Position numbers and translations under genes: made by a program. 32,247 bases of DNA from an uncultured Faecalibacterium sp. Lineage in GTDB: Bacteria; Bacillota; Clostridia; Oscillospirales; Ruminococcaceae. The stretch is taken from positions 1 to 32,247 of the forward strand of contig CAKSWU010000022.1 in the NCBI GenBank assembly GCA_934513205.1, in the 5' to 3' direction. The notes beneath the pieces are model-generated. The model searched no databases. It saw only the letters and a program-made list of their open reading frames with translations, and was not told the DNA's origin. Shown here piece by piece: positions 32,195 through 32,247 of this stretch (positions are counted from its first letter, which is position 1; every line of letters begins with the position of its first letter).

Positions 32195-32247
32195 GAAACT
32201 CGACACTTACTGTTACCATTTTGGCTTTACATGGCTCACTTTCAAAA
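32187..32247 (-). CDS. Possible C-terminal end of a gene running off the right edge
   Basis: On the minus strand a frame enters from the right edge and ends at TGA 32187-32189 with the residues FESEPCKAK then MVTVSVEFRR. The length is far too short to identify. Position beside the att remnant makes an integrase a natural guess, which is only inference; the stop codon falls inside the 22-bp palindrome. Confidence 0.25.
   Translation of the reverse strand, partial: FESEPCKAKMVTVSVEFRR

Overview
The window looks like chromosome of a Gram-positive, GC-rich, anaerobic gut member of the Clostridia, most like Faecalibacterium or a close relative in the Oscillospiraceae/Ruminococcaceae. The basis is gene content (GH32 fructosidase, carbohydrate ABC importer, serine ammonia-lyase, N-acetylglucosamine PTS, RNase Y, AGCS symporter), the strong AGGAGG ribosome binding sites and the GC-rich codon use. 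The genus is inference; no rRNA or complete tRNA gene is present to confirm it. Most of the window is ordinary core or accessory metabolism. The last 210 bases are AT-rich and look like the edge of an integrated element.

Layout, left to right. (1) 1-6547: a divergent sugar locus. A LacI regulator (minus, cut by the left edge) faces two LplB/LplC-type ABC permeases, a solute-binding lipoprotein and a GH32 beta-fructosidase. Three matching operators and two good promoters lie in the intergene, and a structured element of about 130 bp lies between permease and binding protein. The set imports and hydrolyses a sucrose- or fructan-like sugar, and its ATPase must be encoded elsewhere. (2) 6581-10063: a small DUF-type gene, an ECF transporter S component, a divergent MocR/GabR-like regulator whose PLP lysine is arginine, and a degenerate LytR-CpsA-Psr-like membrane protein. 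(3) 10200-12068: a glycine riboswitch with a terminator controlling an AGCS sodium:amino-acid symporter. (4) 12073-16052: a LysR regulator divergent from a serine-type symporter and both subunits of the iron-sulfur L-serine dehydratase, so serine is taken up and converted to pyruvate and ammonia. (5) 16065-17878: a LysR regulator fused to a tyrosine-phosphatase domain, the most unusual protein in the window.

(6) 17879-20857: palindromic repeats, a strong promoter feeding a folded candidate RNA of about 220 nt, RNase Y (rny) and a small lipoprotein. (7) 20858-27242: a complete oppABCDF oligopeptide importer with a hairpin-rich leader. (8) 27243-31845: N-acetylglucosamine use, with a PTS EIICB, NagB, NagA and a convergent separate EIIA. 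(9) 31936-32247: a bidirectional terminator inside an inverted duplication of a tRNA-Met 3' end, then the tRNA-Met 3' half itself (anticodon loop onward), then AT-rich DNA with iterated repeats and a palindrome. This is the typical signature of an element integrated at a tRNA gene, with the element continuing to the right.

The best candidates for something undescribed are the LysR-phosphatase fusion (16124-17878), the folded RNA ahead of rny (18308-18530), the MocR protein without its lysine (7809-9245), and the tRNA-derived inverted repeat at the element junction (31936-32034). No CRISPR array and no complete phage or defence system is visible.
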